Source: Bacillota bacterium
Lineage (GTDB): Bacteria; Bacillota; Bacilli; Paenibacillales; Paenibacillaceae
Assembly (NCBI GenBank): GCA_023391635.1
Contig: JAEWAQ010000010.1
Span: 1-64,000, forward strand
DNA length: 64,000 nt
Direction of reading: 5' to 3'
Shown in pieces: positions 9,277 through 17,397 of the stretch (position 1 is its first letter; each line of letters opens with the position of its first letter). The notes beneath the pieces were generated by a model. The model ran no database searches and was not told the origin of the DNA. It worked only from the letters and a program-made list of their open reading frames with translations. Made by a program: the position numbers and the translations under genes.

Positions 9277-10140
9277 ATGCCTATTACAACCACTTACATG
9301 GATTATACGGTCAGCTCGAAGCCGATTCGCATCATCGATCGCAAGGTTGACCGGAGCCGGCTGGACCTGCCTTCGCTGTCCATTCTGAATGTCGGGCATT
9401 TGCCGGGTCGAACCTTGTACCGGAGCCACGCGCAGTTTCATTATTGGGCAGTCGTCTATATCGCAGGCGGCTCCGGCACCTACCAGATCGAGGGGGGCGA
9501 AATCCAGACGGTTCGGGAAGGCAGCCTGTTCTTCTTCTTTCCGGGCGCCTCGTTCAACTATGGGCCGGACACGGGCGGAACTTGGGACGAGTATTATTTC
9601 ACGATCGAGGGGTCGCGCATCGGGGAATGGCTCGGCAGTTGGCTGCGCGATACGGACAGGGTACGGCAAGTAGGGCCCCTGGATATTTATGCGCATCGCG
9701 TCGAGCGGATATTCAGATTGATGGACAGCAGCTTGCCGAGCGATCTGGACAGAGCCGCACTGCAGCTCGAAACGCTGCTCTTCGAATTCGTGCTCGGGGC
9801 GAGATCCCTGCTCGTGCCGGACCGGGCCGGCACGGCGGAGAAGCTGCTCGAAGACTTGAACCAATCGTTGTACGAGCGATTCGATCCCCAGCGTTTCTGC
9901 GAGCAGCACCATATTTCCATGTCCACCCTGCGGCGGATCGTGCGCAAGTCGAGCGGCTATCCGCTTAACGAGCATGTACACCGGCTGAAGATCGCCGAAG
10001 CGAAGAACCGGTTGCTGAACACGGGCGACTCGGTGAAGGAGATCGCTGACCTGTTCGGCTATGCGGACGTGTTCTATTTCTCGCGGCTGTTCAAGAAGTA
10101 CACCGGCGTCTCCCCGCGCGAGTATCGCAGAACAGTCTAG
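9277..10140 (+). CDS. AraC family regulator with N-terminal cupin
   Basis: 287 residues from ATG 9277 (GGTGG 5 nt upstream); a GTG at 9259 would add six residues. Cupin-like sensor domain about 35-130 (YIAGGSGTYQIEGGEIQTVREGSLFFFFPGA), then two helix-turn-helix motifs in the last 100 residues (ending DVFYFSRLFKKYTGVSPREYRR). Divergent from the dehydrogenase/isomerase operon and likely its sugar-responsive activator. Confidence 0.9.
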   Translation: MPITTTYMDYTVSSKPIRIIDRKVDRSRLDLPSLSILNVGHLPGRTLYRSHAQFHYWAVVYIAGGSGTYQIEGGEIQTVREGSLFFFFPGASFNYGPDTGGTWDEYYFTIEGSRIGEWLGSWLRDTDRVRQVGPLDIYAHRVERIFRLMDSSLPSDLDRAALQLETLLFEFVLGARSLLVPDRAGTAEKLLEDLNQSLYERFDPQRFCEQHHISMSTLRRIVRKSSGYPLNEHVHRLKIAEAKNRLLNTGDSVKEIADLFGYADVFYFSRLFKKYTGVSPREYRRTV

Positions 10141-10185
10141 CCGGATATCCGTCCCCTTTGGCCATTAAGGGAAGGAGGGCTTCTC

Positions 10186-10706
10186 TTGCTCCCATTTGTC
10201 CAATTGCTGCAGTACCGCTCCATTCATCCGCACATCCGCTTCTCCCATCGGTGTGCTTTCCCGTTGCAAACTCCGCCGCGTTTTAGTTATGACCGTCAAT
10301 TGGTGCTGATTATCGAAGGGGCCGGAACGATCGAAGCAGAAGCGCAATCCCTGCCTTTCCGGCCGGGACCGTAGCTGCTTATTCCGCCGGGCGCCGCGCA
10401 CCGTTTTATGGATTCGCAGGCCGAGACCTATGCGCATATCGCCAACCATTACGATTGGGAGCCTTGCGTTCAACAGTCGGAATCGTTATGGTCATGGACA
10501 TTGCCGGACAATGCCTCCAGCAAGCCGCTCGTGTCCAACTCCCTGTGGCTGCGCATATTACCGTGATCCCTGCAGCTCCCCCTTCAATCGCCCAACAAAT
10601 GCAGCATATCGCCGAGTTGTACACGATGGACACGCCATATCGGCAGATGAAGCTTCAGACCGCCTTAGGGGTGGTGCACTACCCTACCGGACTTGGCGAA
10701 GTTTCA
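10186..10706 (+). pseudogene. Broken AraC-type regulator (cupin half only)
   Basis: A strong ribosome site GGAAGGAGGG (10170-10179) stands 6 nt before a TTG at 10186. The frame encodes a cupin sensor domain (QLVLIIEGAGTIEAE, then IPPGAAHRFMDSQAETYAHIAN) but is cut by an in-frame TAG at 10372 and a TGA at 10564. Similarity continues in another frame around 10560-10680 (SIAQQMQHIAELY, YRQMKLQTALGVV), so there is also a frameshift. The DNA-binding half is missing: the sequence runs into the 3' end of folD at 10707. A dead gene remnant is the best reading. Confidence 0.75.
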
Positions 10707-11618
10707 TCAGGTGCAGGCCTCTCTTGTGGCGGCATCTACCGTATGCTTCAGCAGCATCGCGATCGTCACCGGGCCTACGCCGGCCGGAACAGGAGTAATG
10801 GCGCTTGCCTTGTACACGCAAGCTTCGTAATCGACATCGCCTACGTTGCCCTCGTTGTATCCCGCATCCAGCACGACAGCCCCTCTTTGAATCCAATCGC
10901 CTTGTACGAATCTCGGCTTGCCGACTGCCGCGACCACGATATCCGCTTCGCGCACGATGCGTTCGAGGCCGGTTGTTCTTGAATGGCAGATCGTGACGGT
11001 AGCGTCGCGGTTCAGCAGCATCATCGCGACCGGCTTGCCGAGAATCGGGCTACGGCCGATGACGACCGCATGCTTGCCGGAGATCGGCAGGTCGTAGTAG
11101 TCGAGGATCGCCAATATCGCAGCCGGTGTGCAAGATGGATACTCGGCGAAGCCGAACGCATTTTGCGCGAATCCGAGCGTCGTGACGCCATCGACGTCCT
11201 TGTCGATGCGAATCGCTTCGAAAGCTGCTCGTTCGTCGATATGCGCTGGAACCGGGTGCTGCAGCAGAATACCGTGAACGAGCGGGTCCTCATTCAATTG
11301 GCGGATCGTGTCGATGAGCTGTTCGGTCGTCGTGCCGCGATCCAGATGAATGCGCCGGGATTCGATGCCAAGACGCTTGCAGGCGTTGCCCTTCATGCGG
11401 ACATAGGTCGCGGACGCCGGATCGTCTCCGACCAGGATCGTCGCCAGGCACGGCGTCACGCCGCGCGTCGCAAGTGCCTGCACCCGCCCGCTCAATTCAT
11501 CCTTGATCGCTTGCGCCACCCGGGTTCCGTCCAGGATGAGCGGACTGCTCTCGCTGTTGCTGCTCTTGCTGTTACTGTTACTGTTACCGATCGAATTGCC
11601 GTTCTCGTTTGCCGTCAT
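10707..11618 (-). CDS. folD: Bifunctional methylenetetrahydrofolate dehydrogenase/cyclohydrolase
   Basis: 303 residues. Interconverts 5,10-methylene-, methenyl- and 10-formyl-THF in the cytoplasm, feeding purine synthesis. Signatures: TYVRMKGNACKRLGI with catalytic Lys76, HGILLQHPVP with Gln120, DKDVDGVT, the nucleotide-binding VVIGRSPILGKPVAMMLL and PVPAGVGPVTIAMLL (usually PGGVGPMT). The first 25 residues are an odd Asn/Ser-rich tail from a repeated AGTAAC-like coding sequence (+ strand about 11550-11590), which the usual 285-residue enzyme lacks. A ZTP riboswitch precedes it. The sequence is fairly divergent, so a second folD may exist elsewhere. Confidence 0.93.
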   Translation of the reverse strand: MTANENGNSIGNSNSNSKSSNSESSPLILDGTRVAQAIKDELSGRVQALATRGVTPCLATILVGDDPASATYVRMKGNACKRLGIESRRIHLDRGTTTEQLIDTIRQLNEDPLVHGILLQHPVPAHIDERAAFEAIRIDKDVDGVTTLGFAQNAFGFAEYPSCTPAAILAILDYYDLPISGKHAVVIGRSPILGKPVAMMLLNRDATVTICHSRTTGLERIVREADIVVAAVGKPRFVQGDWIQRGAVVLDAGYNEGNVGDVDYEACVYKASAITPVPAGVGPVTIAMLLKHTVDAATREACT

Positions 11619-11654
11619 CGCACATCGCTCCTCTTCGGTTCATCGCTTGCAACA

Positions 11655-11775
11655 AACGCAAAGAGGCAAGGGGAATGTCCCCTCACCTCAGCCCAGGCGT
11701 ACGGCTATCGCAAGCCAGCTATGCGCTCCCCCATGGTTATGCCCATGTTCCGCCAGTCGCGCATAGTGTTCGATT
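11655..11775 (-). promoter_or_regulatory. ZTP (pfl) riboswitch upstream of folD
   Basis: Read leftwards, the leader has the pfl-motif core GCGCGACTGGCG (complement of 11751-11762), CCATGGGGGAGCGC, then CCGTACGCCTGGGC (ending at complement 11691). Next comes a hairpin GAGG-TGA-GGGG-ACATT-CCCC-TTG-CCTC with a T-rich tail (11650-11690), the likely intrinsic terminator. ZTP accumulates when 10-formyl-THF runs short, and this riboswitch class is known to turn on folate one-carbon genes. The stretch 11776-11879 upstream shows nothing further. Confidence 0.88.
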
Positions 11776-11879
11776 TGTTTCGATCTTACCTTACGATGAA
11801 TCATTATGCAATATCGAATGTTTGCGGATTTCGATCGTCTAAGAACCGATTCGGCCGCTGTATCCCCATCCTGGGCGGG

Positions 11880-12830
11880 TCACGATCCGTTAATTCCACC
11901 AGGCAAAGCATAGAAGTCCTGGATGAAACGCATGAAGGCGCCGACTTCCTCCTTGTCCGTCTTGTGGATCAGATAGGTGGAAGCGACGGGCATGGCGATC
12001 TCGTCGGTGTGCACTTCCAGCACGCGTCCCTCCAACACCTCGCGAATGACGGTCGAGCGCGGCAGAAACGAGATACCGAGGTCTTCCTCGATGAAACGTT
12101 TGGTGACGTGAACCTGCGAAACTTTCATCGTGCGGATGCGGGGATAACGGCGGCGAATGGCGCTAAGCAGCTCGTCCCAATATTCGGGATGATTGTGCGT
12201 CAAGATCAGGTAGCGCTGGAGCAGTTGCCCCAGATCGAGCGGCGGCGTGCCCTCCGCGTCCCCGCCGTCGTGCGGCGCGACGAGAATGACGGGATCCTCG
12301 TTCAGCTTGAGCTGCTCCATATCGGAATAGGCCGTGCGCATTCGCGTTAAGCCGATATCGGCTTGACCGCCCAAGATCGCGCCGCGGATATCGACGGACT
12401 CCATCACCTCGATGACGATCTCGATGTCCGGGTAACCCGCCAGAAATCGCCGAACGATCATCGGCAGCATCGAAGCCGCCACCAGCGGCGATACGGCGAT
12501 CGTCACTTTGCGCTTGTAGCCCTGCCGCCAACTCTCCAGATCGTGCACGCCTGACTCCAAACTGTCCAGCACCTGCTTGGCGTAGGGGAGGAACCGCTTG
12601 CCCGCTTCCGTGAGGTAGACGTTGCGGCCTTTGCGCTCGAAGAGCATGATGCCGAGCAGTTCCTCCAGGTGCTTGATATGCATCGTGACCGTAGGTTGGG
12701 CCAGGAACAGTTGCTCTGCCGCCCGGCGGAAATTTTCGAGCTGCGCGGTCGCGGCGAACGTCTTGAGCCATTGGATATCGATGAGGTTCTCCCCTCCTAT
12801 ATGAACGTCGATCGCCTTTTGACGTTTCAT
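11880..12830 (-). CDS. citR: LysR family regulator, CitR type
   Basis: 316 residues from the ATG at 12830, which has no ribosome site. The family-typical N-terminus (IDIQWLKTFAATAQLENFRRAAEQLFLAQPTV) begins at an ATC codon at 12782, preceded 8 nt earlier by a strong GGAGGGG (12791-12797 complement); a non-standard start there would give 300 residues. HTH at the N-terminus, substrate-binding fold after about residue 100, with LTHNHPEYWDELL and RTMKVSQVHVTKRFIEEDLGISFLP as in Bacillus CitR. It is divergent from a citrate synthase gene exactly as B. subtilis citR-citA, so it probably represses citA. Confidence 0.85.
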   Translation of the reverse strand: MKRQKAIDVHIGGENLIDIQWLKTFAATAQLENFRRAAEQLFLAQPTVTMHIKHLEELLGIMLFERKGRNVYLTEAGKRFLPYAKQVLDSLESGVHDLESWRQGYKRKVTIAVSPLVAASMLPMIVRRFLAGYPDIEIVIEVMESVDIRGAILGGQADIGLTRMRTAYSDMEQLKLNEDPVILVAPHDGGDAEGTPPLDLGQLLQRYLILTHNHPEYWDELLSAIRRRYPRIRTMKVSQVHVTKRFIEEDLGISFLPRSTVIREVLEGRVLEVHTDEIAMPVASTYLIHKTDKEEVGAFMRFIQDFYALPGGINGS

Positions 12831-12874
12831 GATTGATTATGATTCACTATCAATTGTAACGTATTAATTTATTT

Positions 12875-12901
12875 TTGTTAACAATTCACCTGCGGTAAAA
12901 T
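12875..12901 (+). promoter_or_regulatory. Candidate citA promoter with palindrome
   Basis: The palindrome TTGTTAACAA (12875-12884) overlaps a possible -35 (TTGTTA); TAAAAT (12896-12901) could be the -10, though the spacer is only 15 bp. The position between citR and citA makes it a plausible LysR target. Confidence 0.4.
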
Positions 12902-12936
12902 AGAAAGAAGAATCTATGTCAAAGGGAGAATCGGAA

Positions 12937-14028
12937 ATGCCTAAAGTAACGGGTTTGGATGGCGTTGTGGCAGCGGATACGGACATGAGCCTGGTCGACG
13001 GGGAGAACGGTTACCTGGTCTACCGGGGGTACTGGGCGAAAGACCTGGCGATTCACCATGATTACGAAGAAGTCGTATTTTTGCTGATGAACGGAGAGTT
13101 GCCCGGCGCGGAGGAGCTTGAAGCATTCAAAACACAGCTGGCCGGGAAGCGGGAATTGGCGCCGCACGTGCGGGCGGTGATCGATCTTCTGCCGCAGGAC
13201 AGCGATATGATGAGCGTGCTGCGCACGGCGGTGTCGGCGATGGGAACGGGCGAGTATCAATGGCCGCCGACGGAAGAGCAAGCGCTCAACGTGATCGCCG
13301 TCATTCCGACGATCATCGCTTACCGACATCATCGATTGCAAGGCAAGGACGCTCCCGCTCCGCGCGCCGACCTCGATCATGTCGCCAATTATTTGTACAT
13401 GATTCACGGAACGGTGCCGCCAGTCTCTCACGTTCGCGCCTTGAATGCTTATTTCGTGCTGACCGCCGAACATGGCATGAACGCCTCCACCTTCTCGGGC
13501 CGCACGATTCTGTCGACGCAATCGGACTTGATCTCTGCCGCGACCGGAGCGATCGGCGCTATGAAAGGCCCGCTCCACGGGGGTGCGCCGTCGGAAGTCA
13601 TCCATATGCTGAATGAGATCGGCACGAAGGACAATGCGGAAGCGTGGATTCGCGGGAAGCTGGAACGCGGCGAGCGGCTGATGGGCTTCGGACACCGCGT
13701 CTACAAGACGCGCGACCCGCGGGCTATGGCGCTGCGCGAAGTGACGGAGAAGCTGACAGGCGAGGACCCGTGGTTCGACTTCGCGCTGCATGTAGAGAAC
13801 ACGGCAATTCTCCTGCTGGAGGAATACAAGCCGGGACGTCGGCTATATACGAACGTGGAGTTCTATGCGGCAGCCGTACTGCGCACCGTCGCATTGCCGG
13901 AGGATCTGTTCACGCCGACGTTCAGCGCCAGCCGCATGGCGGGCTGGACCGCGCACTTGCTGGAGCAAGCGCCGGTGAACCGGATTTTCCGCCCGCAGTC
14001 GGTATACACCGGAGCGATGCCGAGCTGA
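12937..14028 (+). CDS. citA: Citrate synthase, CitA type
   Basis: 363 residues from ATG 12937 (AAGGGAG 8 nt upstream; an ATG at 12916 lacks a site). Condenses acetyl-CoA and oxaloacetate at the entry to the TCA cycle; a methylcitrate synthase role cannot be excluded. Catalytic histidines His214 in GPLHGGAPSEV and His253 in GFGHRVYKTRDPRA are present. The third catalytic position, Asp in the usual NVD(F/Y)YS, reads Glu308 here (YTNVEFYAAAV). Length and ending (FRPQSVYTG) fit the short Gram-positive type. Divergent from citR. Confidence 0.92.
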   Translation: MPKVTGLDGVVAADTDMSLVDGENGYLVYRGYWAKDLAIHHDYEEVVFLLMNGELPGAEELEAFKTQLAGKRELAPHVRAVIDLLPQDSDMMSVLRTAVSAMGTGEYQWPPTEEQALNVIAVIPTIIAYRHHRLQGKDAPAPRADLDHVANYLYMIHGTVPPVSHVRALNAYFVLTAEHGMNASTFSGRTILSTQSDLISAATGAIGAMKGPLHGGAPSEVIHMLNEIGTKDNAEAWIRGKLERGERLMGFGHRVYKTRDPRAMALREVTEKLTGEDPWFDFALHVENTAILLLEEYKPGRRLYTNVEFYAAAVLRTVALPEDLFTPTFSASRMAGWTAHLLEQAPVNRIFRPQSVYTGAMPS

Positions 14029-14065
14029 CCGAATGGTTCGTTACCGCTTCGGACAGGCGAGGCTG

Positions 14066-14102
14066 GGCGGACAAGCTGCCGAGAGCAGCATGTCCGCCTT
14101 TT
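14066..14102 (+). terminator. Terminator after citA
   Basis: GGCGGACA (14066-14073) pairs with TGTCCGCC (14091-14098), with an inner CTGC/GCAG extension and TTTT at 14099-14102. Confidence 0.8.
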
Positions 14103-14135
14103 CGTTGCGCCATCCATGTACAGGATGATCCGGGA

Positions 14136-16337
14136 TCACTTCCGTTCCTGAGCTGCCCTTGTACCCGGAGGGAATTCGCACGACCAAGCGCCATTCCGAT
14201 ATTCGGCGCGAATGATCCCCGTTGGAACTCGCAATTCTACCTTGCCATGCGTCCAAGCTGCAGGTATCCGGGGCGAGAACGCAATTTCAGTCCACCCGGG
14301 CTTGGCGGGCTTGAGGCCGACGATCTCCTCGATCAACAGCGGAATCGGCGCGCTTGCCCAAGGGTGGCACAGGCTCGTGTTCCACTTCTGGTCTTTGCCC
14401 CAGGCTTCGAAGCAGGTCGTCGCCTCTTCCTTCAGCATATTTCCCCAGGAGTGTTCGTCATCCGAGGACATCAACTCGTAGATCAACCCATGTTCGCCCG
14501 CACGCGCCAGCGCCTTCAGCACGAAATACGAGAAGTAGACCCCGCAAGAGAAACGCTTCTCCCGAATGAGGCCAAGGATGTTCGGCACGGCTTCCTCCGG
14601 CGCCAGATCGAACAGCAGCGGAAGCACGTTGGAATGCAGCGCATGGTGGCGGCTCTGCTGGGCATCGACGAACAATTTCCCCGATTCGTCATAGAACGCG
14701 GCGATGTAACGCCTTCGCAATTCGGGCAGCCGATCGTCGTATGCGATCCCCAACACGTCGCGAATCCCGTTCGTCGCGCCGATGCATCCCAGATAGAAGG
14801 CGTTGATCACGTTATGGCAGCCAGGGCCTGCCGGCCTGGAGAGGTCGAAGTCGTATCCGTCCCGCAGCTCTTGCGGCCAATCGACCAAATTCCATTTGTC
14901 GAACACGTCGTGCAGCAGCCCGTCTTCCCGTTCATGCGTTTCGAAATATTTCAGCAATCGCTCGGCATACGGATACATCCGCTCCAAAAACGCGTAATCA
15001 CCGCTGTATCGATAATATTCCAGAAGCTGTAGCGGCCATTGCAGCGAGTAGTCGGCGATCTCCTGCATGAAGTGGCCCGGCACGACGGCCATCAATCCTT
15101 CGCACACGGAGCTGCTGCGCGCGAACTGCTCGATCGCCTTGCGGTACAATCTCAGATCGCCGCTAACCAACATATGCGAATGCCCGATGACCGTATTGTC
15201 CCCGAGGTACTGTCCCTTCTCCCGGGTCGGGCAATCGACGTAATTCTCTTGCGTTCCGTATTTGACCCCGTTCTTGCAGATCGCGAAAATCCGATTCATC
15301 CGCTCATCCGAGCATTCGAATCGGCAAGCCCCTTCATCCAGCGGATAATGGCGCACGACCGCCCGGAAGGAATCGGGCTGCAGCGCCTTCTCCGGTCCGC
15401 GCACTTCGACATAGCGGAAGCCTTTGTAATCGAACGTCTCGAACGTGTCGTCCCTGCCCGATAACACCCAGGTATCGCGGTACAAGCAGTTGCAGCGAAG
15501 TTCGTAACGAACGGATTTGCCGTCCGCCAGCAACTCTTCGCCGGATAAAATCTCGACTTGTTCCCCGGATTCTCCCTTCGCCTTCATCGTGAATTGACCG
15601 GTCAGCTCTTCGCCGAAATCGACCAAATAACGTCCGGGCGCGAGCTGCGTCACTTGAACGGGCTTCTTCTCGTACACGGAGAGCGTTGGCGTCGGTTGCA
15701 GCGCAAACCGATAGCCGGCATCCGGATGAACGGCGGCGCTCGGCCATCCGGCGTCGTCGTAATCCGCGGCCTTCCAATTGCCGGGCGACAAGCGGGCGTC
15801 CACATGTTCCGTAAACTGCGTATCGTAACCGAAAACTTCGCCGGGCAGATTATCCTCTCCGCGGATTGCTTTCCAGGTACTGTCGCTCTTGACGAGCAGC
15901 CGATCTCCCGCCCATATTTCCGCAATTAGCCCTTGCCGATAGTCGGCACTGTTGTAAGCGCGATTCAGCAGCCCTTGGTAATAGACGTGAACGGCGATCG
16001 AATTGAGGCCCGGCCGCAGCGCGTCACGCACTTCCAGCCGATTGTAGTGATAGTGGTCCGTATCGCTTTGCGCCGGCCCTTGCCCGACGAACGCTCCGTT
16101 CACGTACACTTTGTAATAATCGTCAGCCGTAATGTCAAGATGGACCGGCCCTCCCCCCAACACCTCCCCATTCAGCTCGAATCCCGTTCTTGCATACCAA
16201 TGATGATGGCGCAGCCCCGGCTCATGGACCGGTGCTTCCCTCTCGTCCATTTCCTTATGAAACAGGTTCGGCTTCGGCCTCCCGAGAAAGGCTTGATCCG
16301 TCAACCAGTCAGCCGCCCATTGCTTCGTCATAGTCAT
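14136..16337 (-). CDS. Glycoside hydrolase family 78-like (alpha-L-rhamnosidase) protein
   Basis: 733 residues from ATG 16337 (GGGGGA about 8 nt upstream; the frame is open to 16385). N-terminal beta domains (about 35-330, with DDYYKVYVNGAFVGQGPAQSD as in rhamnosidase lectin-like domains), then an (alpha/alpha)6 barrel (about 340-650) with NYVDCPTREKGQYLGDN, where the family's general acid lies (usually DCPQRDERxGWxGD), and a C-terminal beta domain. No signal peptide, so it is cytoplasmic and probably acts on imported rhamnosides. The catalytic loop is divergent (CPTREKGQYLGD), so the exact specificity is open. It stands alone without a transporter. Confidence 0.82.
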   Translation of the reverse strand: MTMTKQWAADWLTDQAFLGRPKPNLFHKEMDEREAPVHEPGLRHHHWYARTGFELNGEVLGGGPVHLDITADDYYKVYVNGAFVGQGPAQSDTDHYHYNRLEVRDALRPGLNSIAVHVYYQGLLNRAYNSADYRQGLIAEIWAGDRLLVKSDSTWKAIRGEDNLPGEVFGYDTQFTEHVDARLSPGNWKAADYDDAGWPSAAVHPDAGYRFALQPTPTLSVYEKKPVQVTQLAPGRYLVDFGEELTGQFTMKAKGESGEQVEILSGEELLADGKSVRYELRCNCLYRDTWVLSGRDDTFETFDYKGFRYVEVRGPEKALQPDSFRAVVRHYPLDEGACRFECSDERMNRIFAICKNGVKYGTQENYVDCPTREKGQYLGDNTVIGHSHMLVSGDLRLYRKAIEQFARSSSVCEGLMAVVPGHFMQEIADYSLQWPLQLLEYYRYSGDYAFLERMYPYAERLLKYFETHEREDGLLHDVFDKWNLVDWPQELRDGYDFDLSRPAGPGCHNVINAFYLGCIGATNGIRDVLGIAYDDRLPELRRRYIAAFYDESGKLFVDAQQSRHHALHSNVLPLLFDLAPEEAVPNILGLIREKRFSCGVYFSYFVLKALARAGEHGLIYELMSSDDEHSWGNMLKEEATTCFEAWGKDQKWNTSLCHPWASAPIPLLIEEIVGLKPAKPGWTEIAFSPRIPAAWTHGKVELRVPTGIIRAEYRNGAWSCEFPPGTRAAQERK

Positions 16338-16543
16338 AGGTTCCCCCTGCTCCCTTCCTTCGCGCATAGCCTCATGACTCGACATGTCCGTCCCGAAAAC
16401 TTATCCTTTCCGGCATGCTGCAAGAAAAACCTTCTCCTATGATTGTAACGGCGGCGCTTGATGATGGCTACCCCTTGCACAGCGCTTATGACGACGAATA
16501 GTCAAGACAAATTTTGTGTATGATCAAATAAATGAGCCGACTC

Positions 16544-16619
16544 GTGAGTGATTACTCACTTGACTGCAAACCAAAACCGTAGTATCGTGTAATCAATCAT
16601 AAAGTGAGTAATCACTCAC
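16544..16619 (+). promoter_or_regulatory. Twin TetR operators flanking a sigma-A promoter
   Basis: Site 1 GTGAGTGATTACTCAC (16544-16559) and site 2 GTGAGTAATCACTCAC (16604-16619) are exact reverse complements, and each is a near-palindrome GTGAGT-N4-ACTCAC. Between them lies TTGACT (16560-16565)-17 bp-TATCGT (16583-16588). Binding at either site would block the promoter of the ABC/tetR operon. The upstream stretch 16338-16543 shows no other feature. Confidence 0.85.
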
Positions 16620-16641
16620 TATGCTGAGAGGAGCACGGCTA

Positions 16642-17397
16642 ATGGCGAAGGACACGCACGCCGGCGCAAAACCGCACACCTGCTGCATCGAGACCCGCGA
16701 CGTTATTCGCAAGTTCGACGACAAGGAAGTGCTGCACGGCATCAGCCTCACGGTGAACTACGGCGAGATCTTTGGTCTGCTCGGCCCTTCCGGTTCCGGC
16801 AAGACAACGCTCGTCAAGATGATCGCAGGCATCGATGAAGCAACGAGCGGGCATATCGAAGTGCTCGGCACGACAATGCCGAAGCTCGGGATGATGACCA
16901 GGATCGGCTATATGGCGCAATCGGACGCGCTGTACACGGAGCTCACGGCCAAGGAGAACCTGGAGTTTTTCGGCGCCCTCTTCGGCCTGCGCGGCGAGCG
17001 GCTGAACAAGCGGATGAACGAAGTGATGGAACTCGTCAACTTGACCGCGCACTTGAAGAAGCCGGTCGGCGCCTACTCAGGCGGCATGAAGCGCAGGCTT
17101 TCATTGGCGATCGCCCTGCTGCACGAACCGGAAGTGCTGATCCTGGACGAACCGACGGTCGGCATCGATCCGGTGCTGCGCAAGTCTATCTGGGATGAAC
17201 TTGCGAACTTAAGCCGTCAAGGCAAGACGATCATGGTCACGACCCATGTGATGGATGAAGCCGACAAGTGCCACCGGCTCGGCATGGTGCGGGACGGCGA
17301 TCTGATCGCGGTCGGTACGCTGGAGCAGCTCAAAGCCGATTCCGGCACCGCCAACATCGAGGAAGCATTCCTGTTTTACGGAGGTGTTCGCGCATGA
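16642..17397 (+). CDS. ABC transporter ATP-binding protein (drug/lipid export type)
   Basis: 251 residues. Start at 16642, with GAGAGGAG 8 nt upstream; the ATG at 16621 abuts the operator. Walker A GPSGSGKTT, Q-loop YMAQSDALY, signature YSGGMKRRLSLAIALLHEP, Walker B VLILDEPTVGIDP, H-loop VTTHVMDEADKC. Resembles DrrA/YhiH-like exporters. Its stop overlaps the start of the permease (ATGA), and the operon ends with its own TetR regulator, the common layout of inducible drug-export systems. Confidence 0.93.
   Translation: MAKDTHAGAKPHTCCIETRDVIRKFDDKEVLHGISLTVNYGEIFGLLGPSGSGKTTLVKMIAGIDEATSGHIEVLGTTMPKLGMMTRIGYMAQSDALYTELTAKENLEFFGALFGLRGERLNKRMNEVMELVNLTAHLKKPVGAYSGGMKRRLSLAIALLHEPEVLILDEPTVGIDPVLRKSIWDELANLSRQGKTIMVTTHVMDEADKCHRLGMVRDGDLIAVGTLEQLKADSGTANIEEAFLFYGGVRA

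Noticed and set aside
10983..12350. 455-codon open frame on the plus strand
   Set aside because: It lies antisense to folD, its riboswitch and citR, whose protein families are clear; the translation is Arg/His-rich and low in family signal.
13644..15032. 462-codon open frame on the plus strand
   Set aside because: It overlaps the citA 3' part in another frame and runs antisense to the GH78 gene; typical shadow of GC-rich genes.
17268..17393. Upstream extension of the ABC-2 permease
   Set aside because: It overlaps the ATPase gene out of frame; GGAGGTG and the ATGA overlap fix the start at 17394.
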